A DNA stretch of 64,000 nt from Manduca sexta (taxonomy: Eukaryota > Arthropoda > Insecta > Lepidoptera > Sphingidae), in the NCBI RefSeq assembly GCF_014839805.1, contig NC_051121.1:6493116-6557115 (forward strand), read 5' to 3'. Positions within the stretch are counted from its first letter, which is position 1, and each line of letters begins with the position of its first letter. The translations under genes and the position numbers were made by a program. Positions 12,977 through 25,950 of this stretch are shown here, piece by piece. Below the pieces are notes generated by a model. It did not search any database. It was not told the origin of the DNA and worked only from the letters and a program-made list of their open reading frames with translations.

Positions 12977-13240
12977 GCCATGGCGGCGTAGTTGTAACGC
13001 TTACGCAGTACGAGAGCACTCTAAGGTCCGGGTTCGAATCTCGGGTCGGAAAAAGTGATAATAGTTGGGTTTTTCTGTTCAGTATTAGTCCGGAGTCTGG
13101 AATTTGAGCTCGATATGGCGAGAAGCTCGCCCCCTATCACATGATGGGACGGAACACACTTGGCGAAAAGTGGGTGCCCCGGTTTCGCCTCTGCATACCC
13201 CCTTCGGGGATAAATGCGTGATGAAGTGCGTGTGTTTATG
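12977..13240 (+). repeat. tRNA-derived SINE, family A, in tandem copy 1
   Basis: The tRNA-like head starts near CTGCCATGGCGGCGTAG, with box B GGTTCGAATCTCGGGTCGG. The body includes TTGGGTTTTTCTGTTCAG, GTCTGGAATTTGAGCTCG, CCCCTATCACATGATGGGAC and GATAAATGCGTGATGAAG. This is the clearest forward copy of the family. Confidence 0.8.
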
Positions 13241-15826
13241 AAGAATGCTAAATAGGTTTTGAAGTTTTAATAAATGTTTTGTCTTGTAATAGTTTTTTAC
13301 CTGATATAGTAATAAATGGTCGATAGGCAAAGCAATATCGACTTTGTTTTCTTTATATATGGAGTGGTCGTTGCATTGGCCAAATAACGCAAATATTTCA
13401 CCAAGAGCAGTGTTAGTAATTAACATGAGCTTTCTAAACATTGCCAATACTTCGTCCTGCGCCCTCTACCGGTCGGGATGGCGAGGTATTCTCCGATATC
13501 CTTGATATCCAACGTTCCAGTGGATATAGAAGCTCAAGTAAGATTTCCCATGTAAACACAATAACTTACGATTAACTGTCGCCGATAAACATCTGATTCT
13601 CTTAGTAAGTATTTAATGATTTAAGTAAGTTTATGCCCTTCAAACTGAAATTGGTACCCCCTCTCCCCCCTCCGATGCAATTCTTGTGCGCTCGGTCACC
13701 ACCCCGAAAGCACGCCCATACATGGAGGGATATTTATTGCGGCCCTAGGCACACAGTGAATGTGTGTATATCCCATGGTTGCAATTACACATAGGGGGTC
13801 TAAAAGGGACTCATGAACATTTCCTCTCCTCTTCACTCCGCCCATCCTAATACTTCCTCTTCCTTCCCCTTCTTTCCTCCCCTATTTCTCCTCTTCTTCT
13901 CTACCTCCAGGGCTCCGCAGTCGCTAAGCCGGGGGAACCAGAATACCGTTGGCAGGTTTCCCTCGGTGTCGTCTGCGGGGTCTGTACTTAAAAAAAAACT
14001 GAATATGGTCTTTAAATCATGAACAAAAAGCTACAGCCTAACCAAGACAATAAACCTGCTTTGAGAGCACCAAGAAATTTTAATATGCACAAGATATTAG
14101 TTCCACAATTTTACCACAAGACTCGGTTTTTAATTTCCTGTGAGTAGTAACCAAACTTACCAAGTTTCTCGTCTTTGCCGTGATATACCATACTGCTACA
14201 CCCTATGAAAATTAGTTCCACATTATTTGCCCATGCGGTAAATTTATAATGCTCCTTGATATCTGAATACTACGAACGAATGCTTTAGGGTTATAATATT
14301 TTTTGCCGCCATCTCCCTCTCAGATAAAATTACTTGAAAGAATGCACTGGCGATATTATCTGAAATTCTAAGTTATTTACTCTTTGTAGGTAATTAAATG
14401 CAACTTAAATTATGATACTTACCTCGGTTTGTAGTTTTATATCGATTATCGACCTTTGCAAATTTTAGGCGGCGAGTAAGATGTGTTAAATATTAAAATG
14501 TTGCCGCTAGTGTACAGTGTACACGCATCTGGAAGTTCTTGCGCAGTTTCTTGTTGATTGCAGATAGAACTTGCTAGTCTCAACTTAGCTGAAAGGAAAT
14601 ATATTTTATTTATTCAACAACACACACAGCCATTACAGGGTACAACTAATTCGTACTGGCGGAAATATTAACAATAACATAAAACATACAAATATATTCT
14701 ATAAGTAACTATTTATAAAAATAAATTATGTAACACGAATACTAACATAACAAATAACTTAAAACGACATTGAAAAATGAGAACGCATTATTTGTTTAAA
14801 TTTTCGACAAGTTATGTCTCCTATATAAGTAAGTGAGTTCTTTATATACTTAATTACTATTGCGTTATTTTATGTGTTTATAAATTAGATGCCTCATATA
14901 ACGTAGGCAAGTAATAATAAAAATAGATTGTTTGAAAAACCATGCTACAGGCTACCATTTTTAAATCGAGACATAATATCGCAGTAATCAAAACGCAATA
15001 ATATAAAAATTATCTGTCCTTGAAAAGCAGACGTTTTTCTACCAGCAAGCTTGATATATTTGCTGTTTACTGCTTAGTGCACATCGGAACACCACACGCA
15101 GTGCACGCTCGCATCGCGTGTACTTGAAACAAACAAAAAATAGCCGGTATTGTTTTAAAATCAAGCTACAAATAATCAATTTGTAAGTAATATCAAATGT
15201 GGAAGAACTAAAGTGCGGTACCATAATTATTGCGTACTTTTGTTATTTGAAAATCACTTTCTTATGCTGTAACAATTTCACTGACACAATTAGGGTATGT
15301 ATAATTAATTATTTTGTTATACCGCTGAGTATCAACGGGATATTATCAAGTTTCAACACGTTGACATAAATATTTGCGTGGATTAACTTTGTGAAATTAA
15401 GAAACCTCTAGTTTGTTAATTCAAACCTAAAGGGAGGTACATAAAATTGATAGCAATTACAAATATGGAAACCTAAAGCTTCTAAAGAACACCCTTTTTT
15501 ACCTTAAACTCGAACCCAAAACTTCACAGCCCAAGTACGCTGGCACTATACCAATACAGGCTTTTTGCTATTAGAACTACATAACGTATCCATAAATTCT
15601 TATCATTACAATAAAATTGAACCCCGAACTTCACAGCCCAAGTACGCTGCTAATATATCAACCACAGACTTTTTATTACTAGAAAAATGGCAGTCGTCTC
15701 ATTAGCTAGTCGCAACATAGTTCAGCTGTAAAACACGGGGTCATGGATTCGATCCCTAGCTTACTACGTCAAAAATCACTTAGGTATGTCTTTTATTGAT
15801 TTTCTCCAAATTAATGCTAAATTACT

Positions 15827-16092
15827 GCCATGGCGGCGTAGTTGTAACGCTTACGCAGTACGAGAGCACTCTAAGGTCCGGGTTCGAATCTCGGGTCGGA
15901 AAAAGTGATAATAGTTGGGTTTTTCTGTTCAGTATTAGTCCGGAGTCTGGAATTTGAGCTCGATATGGCGAGAAGCTCGCCCCCTATCACATGATGGGAC
16001 GGAACACACTTGGCGAAAAGTGGGTGCCCCGGTTTTCTGCTCTCTGCATACCCCTTCGGGGGATAAATGCGTGATGAAGTGCGTGTGTTTAT
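15827..16092 (+). repeat. tRNA-derived SINE, family A, in tandem copy 2
   Basis: Same insertion at the same place as in copies 1 and 3, so it predates the triplication. It differs by GGTTTTCTGCTCTCTG in place of GGTTTCGCCTCTG, and by one more G in the following run. Confidence 0.8.
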
Positions 16093-18678
16093 GAAGAATG
16101 CTAAATAGGTTTTGAAGTTTTAATAAATGTTTTGTCTTGTAATAGTTTTTTACCTGATATAGTAATAAATGGTCGATAGGCAAAGCAATATCGACTTTGT
16201 TTTCTTTATATATGGAGTGGTCGTTGCATTGGCCAAATAACGCAAATATTTCACCAAGAGCAGTGTTAGTAATTAACATGAGCTTTCTAAACATTGCCAA
16301 TACTTCGTCCTGCGCCCTCTACCGGTCGGGATGGCGAGGTATTCTCCGATATCCTTGATATCCAACGTTCCAGTGGATATAGAAGCTCAAGTAAGATTTC
16401 CCATGTAAACACAATAACTTACGATTAACTGTCGCCGATAAACATCTGATTCTCTTAGTAAGTATTTAATGATTTAAGTAAGTTTATGCCCTTCAAACTG
16501 AAATTGGTACCCCCCCCCCTCCCCCTCCGATGCAATTCTTGTGCGCTCGGTCACCACACCGAAAGCACGCCCATACATGGAGGGATATTTATTGCGGCCC
16601 TAGGCACACAGTGAATGTGTGTATATCCCATGGTTGCAATTACACATAGGGGTCTAAAAGGGACTCATGAACATTTCCTCTCCTCTTCACTCCGCCCATC
16701 CTAATACTTCCTCTTCCTTCCCCTTCTTTCCTCCCCTATTTCTCCTCTTCTTCTCTACCTCCAGGGCTCCGCAGTCGCTAAGCCGGGGGAACCAGAATAC
16801 CGTTGGCAGGTTTCCCTCGGTGTCGTCTGCGGGGTCTGTACTTAAAAAAAAAAACTGAATATGGTCTTTAAATCATGAACAAAAAGCTACAGCCTAACCA
16901 AGACAATAAACCTGCTTTGAGAGCACCAAGAAATTTTAATATGCACAAGATATTAGTTCCACAATTTTACCACAAGACTCGGTTTTTAATTTCCTGTGAG
17001 TAGTAACCAAACTTACCAAGTTTCTCGTCTTTGCCGTGATATACCATACTGCTACACCCTATGAAAATTAGTTCCACATTATTTGCCCATGCGGTAAATT
17101 TATAATGCTCCTTGATATCTGAATACTACGAACGAATGCTTTAGGGTTATAATATTTTTTGCCGCCATCTCCCTCTCAGATAAAATTACTTGAAAGAATG
17201 CACTGGCGATATTATCTGAAATTCTAAGTTATTTACTCTTTGTAGGTAATTAAATGCAACTTAAATTATGATACTTACCTCGGTTTGTAGTTTTATATCG
17301 ATTATCGACCTTTGCAAATTTTAGGCGGCGAGTAAGATGTGTTAAATATTAAAATGTTGCCGCTAGTGTACAGTGTACACGCATCTGGAAGTTCTTGCGC
17401 AGTTTCTTGTTGATTGCAGATAGAACTTGCTAGTCTCAACTTAGCTGAAAGGAAATATATTTTATTTATTCAACAACACACACAGCCATTACAGGGTACA
17501 ACTAATTCGTACTGGCGGAAATATTAACAATAACATAAAACATACAAATATATTCTATAAGTAACTATTTATAAAAATAAATTATGTAACACGAATACTA
17601 ACATAACAAATAACTTAAAACGACATTGAAAAATGAGAACGCATTATTTGTTTAAATTTTCGACAAGTTATGTCTCCTATATAAGTAAGTGAGTTCTTTA
17701 TATACTTAATTACTATTGCGTTATTTTATGTGTTTATAAATTAGATGCCTCATATAACGTAGGCAAGTAATAATAAAAATAGATTGTTTGAAAAACCATG
17801 CTACAGGCTACCATTTTTAAATCGAGACATAATATCGCAGTAATCAAAACGCAATAATATAAAAATTATCTGTCCTTGAAAAGCAGACGTTTTTCTACCA
17901 GCAAGCTTGATATATTTGCTGTTTACTGCTTAGTGCACATCGGAACACCACACGCAGTGCACGCTCGCATCGCGTGTACTTGAAACAAACAAAAAATAGC
18001 CGGTATTGTTTTAAAATCAAGCTACAAATAATCAATTTGTAAGTAATATCAAATGTGGAAGAACTAAAGTGCGGTACCATAATTATTGCGTACTTTTGTT
18101 ATTTGAAAATCACTTTCTTATGCTGTAACAATTTCACTGACACAATTAGGGTATGTATAATTAATTATTTTGTTATACCGCTGAGTATCAACGGGATATT
18201 ATCAAGTTTCAACACGTTGACATAAATATTTGCGTGGATTAACTTTGTGAAATTAAGAAACCTCTAGTTTGTTAATTCAAACCTAAAGGGAGGTACATAA
18301 AATTGATAGCAATTACAAATATGGAAACCTAAAGCTTCTAAAGAACACCCTTTTTTACCTTAAACTCGAACCCAAAACTTCACAGCCCAAGTACGCTGGC
18401 ACTATACCAATACAGGCTTTTTGCTATTAGAACTACATAACGTATCCATAAATTCTTATCATTACAATAAAATTGAACCCCGAACTTCACAGCCCAAGTA
18501 CGCTGCTAATATATCAACCACAGACTTTTTATTACTAGAAAAATGGCAGTCGTCTCATTAGCTAGTCGCAACATAGTTCAGCTGTAAAACACGGGGTCAT
18601 GGATTCGATCCCTAGCTTACTACGTCAAAAATCACTTAGGTATGTCTTTTATTGATTTTCTCCAAATTAATGCTAAAT

Positions 18679-18942
18679 TACTGCCATGGCGGCGTAGTTG
18701 TAACGCTTACGCAGTACGAGAGCACTCTAAGGTCCGGGTTCGAATCTCGGGTCGGAAAAAGTGATAATAGTTGGGTTTTTCTGTTCAGTATTAGTCCGGA
18801 GTCTGGAATTTGAGCTCGATATGGCGAGAAGCTCGCCCCCTATCACATGATGGGACGGAACACACTTGGCGAAAAGTGGGTGCCCCGGTTTCGCCTCTGC
18901 ATACCCCTTCGGGGATAAATGCGTGATGAAGTGCGTGTGTTT
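18679..18942 (+). repeat. tRNA-derived SINE, family A, in tandem copy 3
   Basis: Same insertion as in copies 1 and 2. Its body reads GGTTTCGCCTCTG like copy 1, but with one C fewer in the CCCCTTCGGGG tract. This lengthens the antisense open frame relative to the other copies. Confidence 0.8.
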
Positions 18943-20178
18943 ATGAAGAATGCTAAATAGGTTTTGAAGTTTTAATAAATGTTTTGTCTTGTAATAGTTT
19001 TTTACCTGATATAGTAATAAATGGTCGATAGGCAAAGCAATATCGACTTTGTTTTCTTTATATATGGAGTGGTCGTTGCATTGGCCAAATAACGCAAATA
19101 TTTCACCAAGAGCAGTGTTAGTAATTAACATGAGCTTTCTAAACATTGCCAATACTTCGTCCTGCGCCCTCTACCGGTCGGGATGGCGAGGTATTCTCCG
19201 ATATCCTTGATATCCAACGTTCCAGTGGATATAGAAGCTCAAGTAAGATTTCCCATGTAAACACAATAACTTACGATTAACTGTCGCCGATAAACATCTG
19301 ATTCTCTTAGTAAGTATTTAATGATTTAAGTAAGTTTATGCCCTTCAAACTGAAATTGGTACCCCCCCCCCCCTCCCCTCCGATGCAATTCTTGTGCGCT
19401 CGGTCACCACACCGAAAGCACGCCCATACATGGAGGGATATTTATTGCGGCCCTAGGCACACAGTGAATGTGTGTATATCCCATGGTTGCAATTACACAT
19501 AGGGGTCTAAAAGGGACTCATGAACATTTCCTCTCCTCTTCACTCCGCCCATCCTAATACTTCCTCTTCCTTCCCCTTCTTTCCTCCCCTATTTCTCCTC
19601 TTCTTCTCTACCTCCAGGGCTCCGCAGTCGCTAAGCCGGGGGAACCAGAATACCGTTGGCAGGTTTCCCTCGGTGTCGTCTGCGGGGTCTGTACTCTAAA
19701 AAAAAAACTGAATATGGTCTTTAAATCATGAACAAAAGCTACAGCCTAACCAAGACAATAAACCTGCTTTGAGAGCACCAAGAAATTTTAATATGCACAA
19801 GATATTAGTTCCACAATTTTACCACAAGACTCGGTTTTTAATTTCCTGTGAGTAGTAACCAAACTTACCAAGTTTCTCGTCTTTGCCGTGATATACCATA
19901 CTGCTACACCCTATGAAAATTAGTTCCACATTATTTGCCCATGCGGTAAATTTATAATGCTCCTTGATATCTGAATACTACGAACGAATGCTTTAGGGTT
20001 ATAATATTTTTTGCCGCCATCTCCCTCTCAGATAAAATTACTTGAAAGAATGCACTGGCGATATTATCTGAAATTCTAAGTTATTTACTCTTTGTAGGTA
20101 ATTAAATGCAACTTAAATTATGATACTTACCTCGGTTTGTAGTTTTATATCGATTATCGACCTTTGCAAATTTTAGGC

Positions 20179-20759
20179 GACTAGATAGGTACCTACAATT
20201 TATGTGCAGTTGCAACGCAACGGAAGTCGATAAAACTATTGACGTATGTTAAAACACTTTGTAATACTTTATACATAAATAGACCAATTGATAGGTATGA
20301 CTTAAATATGATTTACTTAGCCACTATAAAGGATAAAAATAAAAACTGAAACATCAAAATTAATTTGTCCCATTTTTATATATGTCAAGACAGCAAGTAA
20401 GAGCAATGATAATATGTGCACGTCAGGGTCATAATGCCTTAATGTAAAAGGTCGTTCAAATGTATAATTAGGGGTTTTATTTTTCAATTGGTGCCGTTTA
20501 AAACCCTCCATGCGCAAACGGCCTTGAGCACAAGTTACGGCGGGAAAATGTTAATGTTTTCCTATGATTGCTTTGAAAAATAATTTATTTCATTTTGAAA
20601 ATTACCAAAATATGCCTTAAGCGTTGGTTGCAAATTAAAAGGATGTGTAATGTAGGAAATGCGCGGAATCAACAATTTTAGTGACATTTATTGACACTGT
20701 ATTCTTGTTATAAAAAATTTGAAACTGCCTTAGTAAAGTCAATATATTATAGAAAAATT
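20179..20759. other. Unique AT-rich spacer after the triplication
   Basis: The sequence changes abruptly from the repeat unit after TTTTAGGC. No gene or element was recognised before the SINE at 20760. Confidence 0.45.
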
Positions 20760-21021
20760 ATACACACGCTCATAAAATCACGCATTTATCCCGGAAGGGG
20801 TATGCAGAGGCGCAACCAGGGCACCCACTCTTCGCCAAGTATGTTCCGTCCCATGATGTGATAGGGGGTGAGCCTATCGCCATATCGGGCACAAATTCCA
20901 GACTCCGGGCTGATACTGAGCAGAAAAACCCAAATATCACTTTGCCCGACCCGGGATTCGAACCCAGGACCTCAGAGCGCTGTCGTACCGCGCATGCAGT
21001 ACAACTACGCCACCAAGGCAG
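20760..21021 (-). repeat. tRNA-derived SINE, family A, antisense, well preserved
   Basis: The plus strand carries the complement of the family: CACGCATTTATCCC, GTTCCGTCCCATGATGTG, CCTATCGCCATATCGGGC, box B complement CCCGGGATTCGAACCCAGG, and head complement ACAACTACGCCACCAAGGCAG. The 71-aa forward frame at 20868 is SINE sequence. Confidence 0.8.
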
Positions 21022-21029
21022 TTAGAAAA

Positions 21030-23570
21030 ATTATGTCTAATTATTTTTTCTTTATGTTTTATAAATTTCAAGCAGTCTTCTAAAATTACGATTAGAGCCC
21101 GTTTTGCTGGGGGGGGGGGGCACCTTCAGGACAGTTGTTGCGCATGTCACCAGCCGCATGACTTACTCGTCTTGTCATTCAAATAAAAACTTAAATAAAA
21201 ACAGGTGGAGATAATAGCTTTTTTATATATAGATAAAAAAATATGAACGATTAAGTACTAAAATGACTTCCAAACATGTAAGTACTTGCAAGTCGTACTG
21301 CAATGAGATAAGATAAATATCACTAGAGATTTCCGTGAATTAGATATTAATAATGTTCGATCACAATATTGTGGCAGGAACAGATAACTCGGTAGGTAGC
21401 ACTAATTCGTAGCATCGTTGTCAGGGATAAATTGAGGATTTCTGGGGTTCCTATGTTTTTCTAGAGTCTATGTTGTACTCTTTTTTCTGAACTTATGTAC
21501 CTGGAGATATGTAAGGATATTTAAATGCGGTGCTGCTTAAGAGCAAAACCGTCAAGGCGAAAATGTCCAAAAGAATTTTGTATACCGATTATGCTTTTGT
21601 GTCGACAGGCCGTCGATACATATTATGACCTAAGAAAAGCTAGAAACTCAACAAAGTCCGTCTCTTTCTCCTTTATGCTAAATACAAAATGTTTTTTCTC
21701 GATTAAAAAATGTAATTATCATATTTAAAAAGATCGTTTTGAATCATTGGGAGTCCTAAAATTGATGCAAATTAAACGATCATGATTCTATTGAAATCTA
21801 AATTTATGATTTCCACAGACAATGGATTAAATTGCAAGTTAAAACTTGTTTTACGAACAATAAAATCAAGATAATGTAAGTATAAGTAGACAGACTAATT
21901 ACAGAGGTCTTGCAATGTCAGGGTAAAAAAGACAAGCCGTTTATTTTGACATTCACTAGTGTAAGACGTCCTTTAATTATAAAACATGATCACAAGCTCT
22001 TGACGCTTTTTGTGCTATCTTGGTAGAGTTGCTAGAATTTTATTCAGTTCATACGTGAAAATGCCTAAAAGGGCATAAAATACGAGAATTCAGTTTTTTA
22101 CCCGAGACAAATAAGAAACAAAATTATTTTGTTACATTTTTATTTTTTTTTATATTTTTCCGAGGATCGAGTCAGTTTTAACATATTTTTCACAATCAAC
22201 ACATTTATAATCGTAATAAAAAGCAGGCATCAAGTCGCTTTTTATTAAATTTATTCAAAACCGAGTCGTATTAATATGTTTGTGAAAATGCGAACATAGT
22301 GTGTGTGAGTACTTGTCAAATGTAGATCGATCGATTTACGGGACAATTTGTCCCGCCGGGACATTTTACAATGTGCCTAAAATACGGGACTTGGCCTAGT
22401 ACACTATGCCGTGTTTACCGAGTGGTTCTTAGATCTCAGAGCGGATCTTAATGGCCAAGATTTAGATTTATGTCAAAAAATGGGTCATACCGATCATTTA
22501 GATTCATTGTCTGTTGGTGATATTGGTATTGATGTAGATACTTACCTACACTTACGTATCTAATGCATGTGTTGGATACAGGTGTGTTGAAAGAATATAA
22601 ATTCGAGGATTTTATTTTTAAAGATTTGTTAATCGTCATTCTAATTCGGTTTTCGCATATTATATTGATAATATTATTTAAAATACTATAAGTATATTAA
22701 TTCGAGACCCAATGTCTATAATCTGTAGTTATTCGTAACATAGCTGTGTGTATTTCTGCAGTATGAGAAATTAAGAGTACTATCAAAATTAACGACGGAC
22801 ATTCCTTATGAAATACTTACTTCCTGGGCTAAATGTGGCAAAAATTATTTATAGCCTGATCTTTATTTTAATATACTTTAGTAATATAAAACATAAGTTT
22901 CTCAGAATGAAGTTCACCGCAAATAAATATTAAGTACCTGTGTAGGTATTGGATATCTTGGTAACTTTCAAAAAACTCCGACATAATGATTTGCTAATGT
23001 TGGATTTATTAAGGTCATGTGAATTGACTCCATATTTAACTAAAAGAACTTGGAAGATTCATATCGCATTATTGACCTGGTTCAACTGTAAGGCCCTGGA
23101 TTCGATTTCAAGACCATTAAAACGTAAATTATTTAATTTAATAATTTAAAATTCCTCGAACCTGAAGCGAGTATAGTCATGTGTACTTACCACGTATTGG
23201 AAAACGCACATATTTAGCCGACATGAGAATCAAAACCAGATCCTCACGGTTCAAAGCCCATCTGCGTACTCACTAAACCAATGAAGCGACACGTAAAGTA
23301 TAAAGAATTAAACAATTTTACAGAGCGTAAACCTTATGCATTTTGTTTCAGAGTATACCGCTACGCGTGCGAAATGGTTGTGTGCACGCTGTACCGAGCA
23401 ACATTTAATATACAACGTGCAAGTTTATGGCATAATAAAAAATATGTGAGTATCTTGTTATGCTATATACAAATAATAAAAAAAAAATTGTATTATTGAT
23501 GTAAATTTCGTTATGGGTCCTTTGTTACATGAAGTAAATAAATAAATAAAATAATTGTAACTGCCTTATT
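21030..23570. other. Intergenic, no gene recognised
   Basis: AT-rich sequence with an 11-12 nt G run near 21109. A possible tRNA-like SINE remnant is seen near 23065-23125 (GACCTGGTTCAACTG ... GGATTCGATTTC), resembling the second tRNA-like segment of the triplicated unit. The open frames here are short and lack splice context. Confidence 0.45.
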
Positions 23571-23573
23571 AAA

Positions 23574-23640
23574 CTAGCTTTTGCTAGTGTCTTCGCCCTC
23601 GTACATGAGTTTGAACAATTTTAAATAGTGCTAAAAGGAT
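23574..23640 (-). mobile_element. Possible Helitron 3' end
   Basis: The minus strand reads GAGGGCGAAGACACTAGCAAAAGCTAG followed by T, the form of a lepidopteran Helitron 3' end. No matching 5' end is located, so this may be a fragment. Confidence 0.35.
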
Positions 23641-24124
23641 TTAGATAATAATTTAAAACTCCTCTCAACTTGAACGCAGCACTGTCATTGTAAGCAATGT
23701 AGAAAAATATGACTCCATAATTATGACGTATGTCCTCAATGCTTCACATTTTGAAAACAATTCTTTCATCTAAGATATGTATGTAACTAAGAGTAGATAA
23801 GTATTTTCATATTCGTAAAATCGATTCCGATATGAATATGTAGGACAGGAGCTAATCCACTGCGCATGCGCTAATTAGAACGACGATGACGATCTTTATG
23901 TCCTGTTCACCTACCTCATTGCAACTCGAATTATCAAATCCGTTTCTGCTTGGAGATGGAGTCTCGAATTTTCTAATGGGTCCTGAACTTATATTCCTAA
24001 ATTGACACCTTTAGACTGATGCTATCATTTAAGTATCAAAACCGAATGGAAAATATGAGAAACCTAAGCCACATAGTTTGGTAATTAACGTACCAATGTA
24101 CATATTTTGCCGACGCGACGTTAT

Positions 24125-24340
24125 CTTTTATCTCTATCTATCTATCTCTTTTTTTATAAGTGCACGACAAAGTGACCCTACTGGACCTGATGGTAGTGGA
24201 GTGGGGTCCAATATAATGTCGACTGACGACAGATGATTACCTCTCGACAGTCGACACAATTATGCCGGCCTGTTGGATATAAACAGGATGATCCGGGAAG
24301 GTAACACGCTTACGTGGGTCACTATGGCGAGTATTAACAC
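24125..24340 (+). repeat. Microsatellite and dispersed repeat related to 4795-4990
   Basis: A (TCTA)n stretch at 24131-24148 precedes GTGCACGACAAAGTGACCC, GGACCTGATGGTAGTGGAG, the GTCGACTGACGACAG block, GCCGGCCTGTTGG and CACGCTTACGTGGGTCACTATGG. Several of these blocks recur at 4795-4990. No coding or termini are visible. Confidence 0.45.
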
Positions 24341-25794
24341 CTTTTTTACGGTAGTAAGCAACTCGCCATAAAAGCACAATTTTTATTTTCGTAAAAACCT
24401 CTACAGACAAAGTCTGAATACCTACTTATAGATTCGTTTTGTTTTCAAAATGTTTATTTTCATTTAACAATATGTAAATAAATCTATTGAATACAATAAG
24501 CATTGCATGTATTTTTATTACTTATACCAAAACGATTTTAACGAACTTGAAATAAGTAATTAAGTACTAACTCCACAATTTTACATCTAAGGAAAGAAAG
24601 TTTAAAGAAACTGCTATGTATGTTTTAAGTTCCTATCTAGGTACCCATTGTTTGTTATGTCTTTACTCTTCGAAATAGGTAGAAACCTATATAGGAAAAT
24701 AAACTTGAATAGAAACTGCTCTTTGCGGTTTAATCGTCTGCACACTATACAATTTTAATAGACAAAACATAGCTTAGGGACCAATAACCCATACCGATTT
24801 TAACAAAATTTAACATTCAAGTTAGTGGAATTGGCAGACAACGAAATTCTCGTCCTTAAAAGCACACATACACAAAAACTCACTCATTCACATATCTTGA
24901 ATGGTGACATTGCTTGAGAGGTGCTGTTAGATTACTCATGCGCTCATGTACTCTGTTATGTAAAAAAAAAACAAATCCGCCAACCTTCGAGAAACGTAAC
25001 CACTATTCGCTGACATTATACATTTTCAACTACTTTAAATACTTACTGTTAGTTAATTGTTTTAGGTTAATTGTATAAGGAAAAAAATAAAAAACGAAAT
25101 ATAAACGCAAATAATTATAACTATCTGTAGGTTGATTCCCTATGCTACTCGCGATAACACACCGTAAACGCGTGTTGTCAAAACAAGCTCTAAACACAAA
25201 CGCGTTTCATACACGCGCCACGATGTGTAATTGAAAAATAGGTATTGTGTATGCCGTACGATAGGTTGTCTATGCTTAATATTTTTTATATTACGATGTG
25301 TTAATGCGTTCAGAAATCTTTCATCCCCTCGAACCGGCAAGTATCGGTTTTTTTGAAAAGGCTTTTTTTGTTTGTATTCGTGATATTATATGATGTAACT
25401 CGAATAAATCACTGCCAAACTTTATTTAATCCCATTTTTGTATATACTTAAATGTAAGAAACATGAAAGGAATATAAAAATAATTTAAAGAAATTTCTGT
25501 AGACTGTGATTGTTTACAAACGAAAAAATATTACTTCAAAATGATTGTCAAATGTCAATGTCATAGACTTATTTACTTGATTTGTTTACTAAAGCCACAT
25601 TTTAAAAAATGAATTGAATTGATATATTTAATGCTACTGAAGATTTTACACGAATGCTGTTATATGAGTAATAGTAAATGCTGTTGTGCTAATGCAGTTT
25701 GTGCTAAATTGGCGCTAACAACGTATATTAAGAGGAATTCTACGGACCTTCCATCATAAAATTTGTTGCAAAATCGTTAAGGCATTAACTCAAT

Positions 25795-25950
25795 TTTTTT
25801 TTATTTAGTTAAATAATGTAACTAGAATGCCGTTTATCTGATGATAAGCGATACGACCACCCATAAACAGTTACAATGCCATCCGGAACTTTGAATTGCA
25901 AAGCACTATGTGACGTTCCACAGTAGGTTTTCAGAATGAGATAAAGATTT
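25795..25950 (+). repeat. Dispersed repeat remnant
   Basis: The sequence includes TATCTGATGATAAGCGATACG, CCACCCATAAACAGTTACAATGCC and TTTGAATTGCAAAGCACTATG. I recognise this arrangement as a common lepidopteran interspersed repeat, but cannot assign a class from one copy. Confidence 0.4.

Larger units (their letters stand above)
11621..20178. repeat. Three tandem direct copies of a ~2.85 kb unit
   Basis: Copies start at 11621, 14471 and 17327, each with GGCGAGTAAGATGTGTTAAA, and run to the TTTTAGGC at 20178 (2850, 2856 and 2852 bp). By eye the copies are almost identical. Differences cluster in homopolymers: C-runs near 13665/16511/19362, A-runs near 13990/16843/19696, and a small change in the SINE near 13183/16035. 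Each unit holds one family A SINE, a second tRNA-like segment (box-B-like GATTCGATCCC near 12898), a ~22-bp direct repeat ~109 bp apart (near 12671 and 12779), and a pyrimidine-rich tract (13830-13910). The 61-, 63-69- and 120-141-aa open frames recur with the unit, run partly through the SINE and change at homopolymers, so I do not call genes. Recent duplication or an assembly artefact are both possible. Confidence 0.9.

Noticed and set aside
13813..16858. Ser/Pro/Phe-rich 63-69-aa forward frames
   Set aside because: They are translations of a pyrimidine-rich tract in the tandem unit. The C-terminus changes with poly-A length, so coding is unlikely.
12189..18080. Three identical 61-aa minus-strand frames
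   Set aside because: They are identical because the unit is duplicated. There is no motif, splice context or difference between copies that would show selection.
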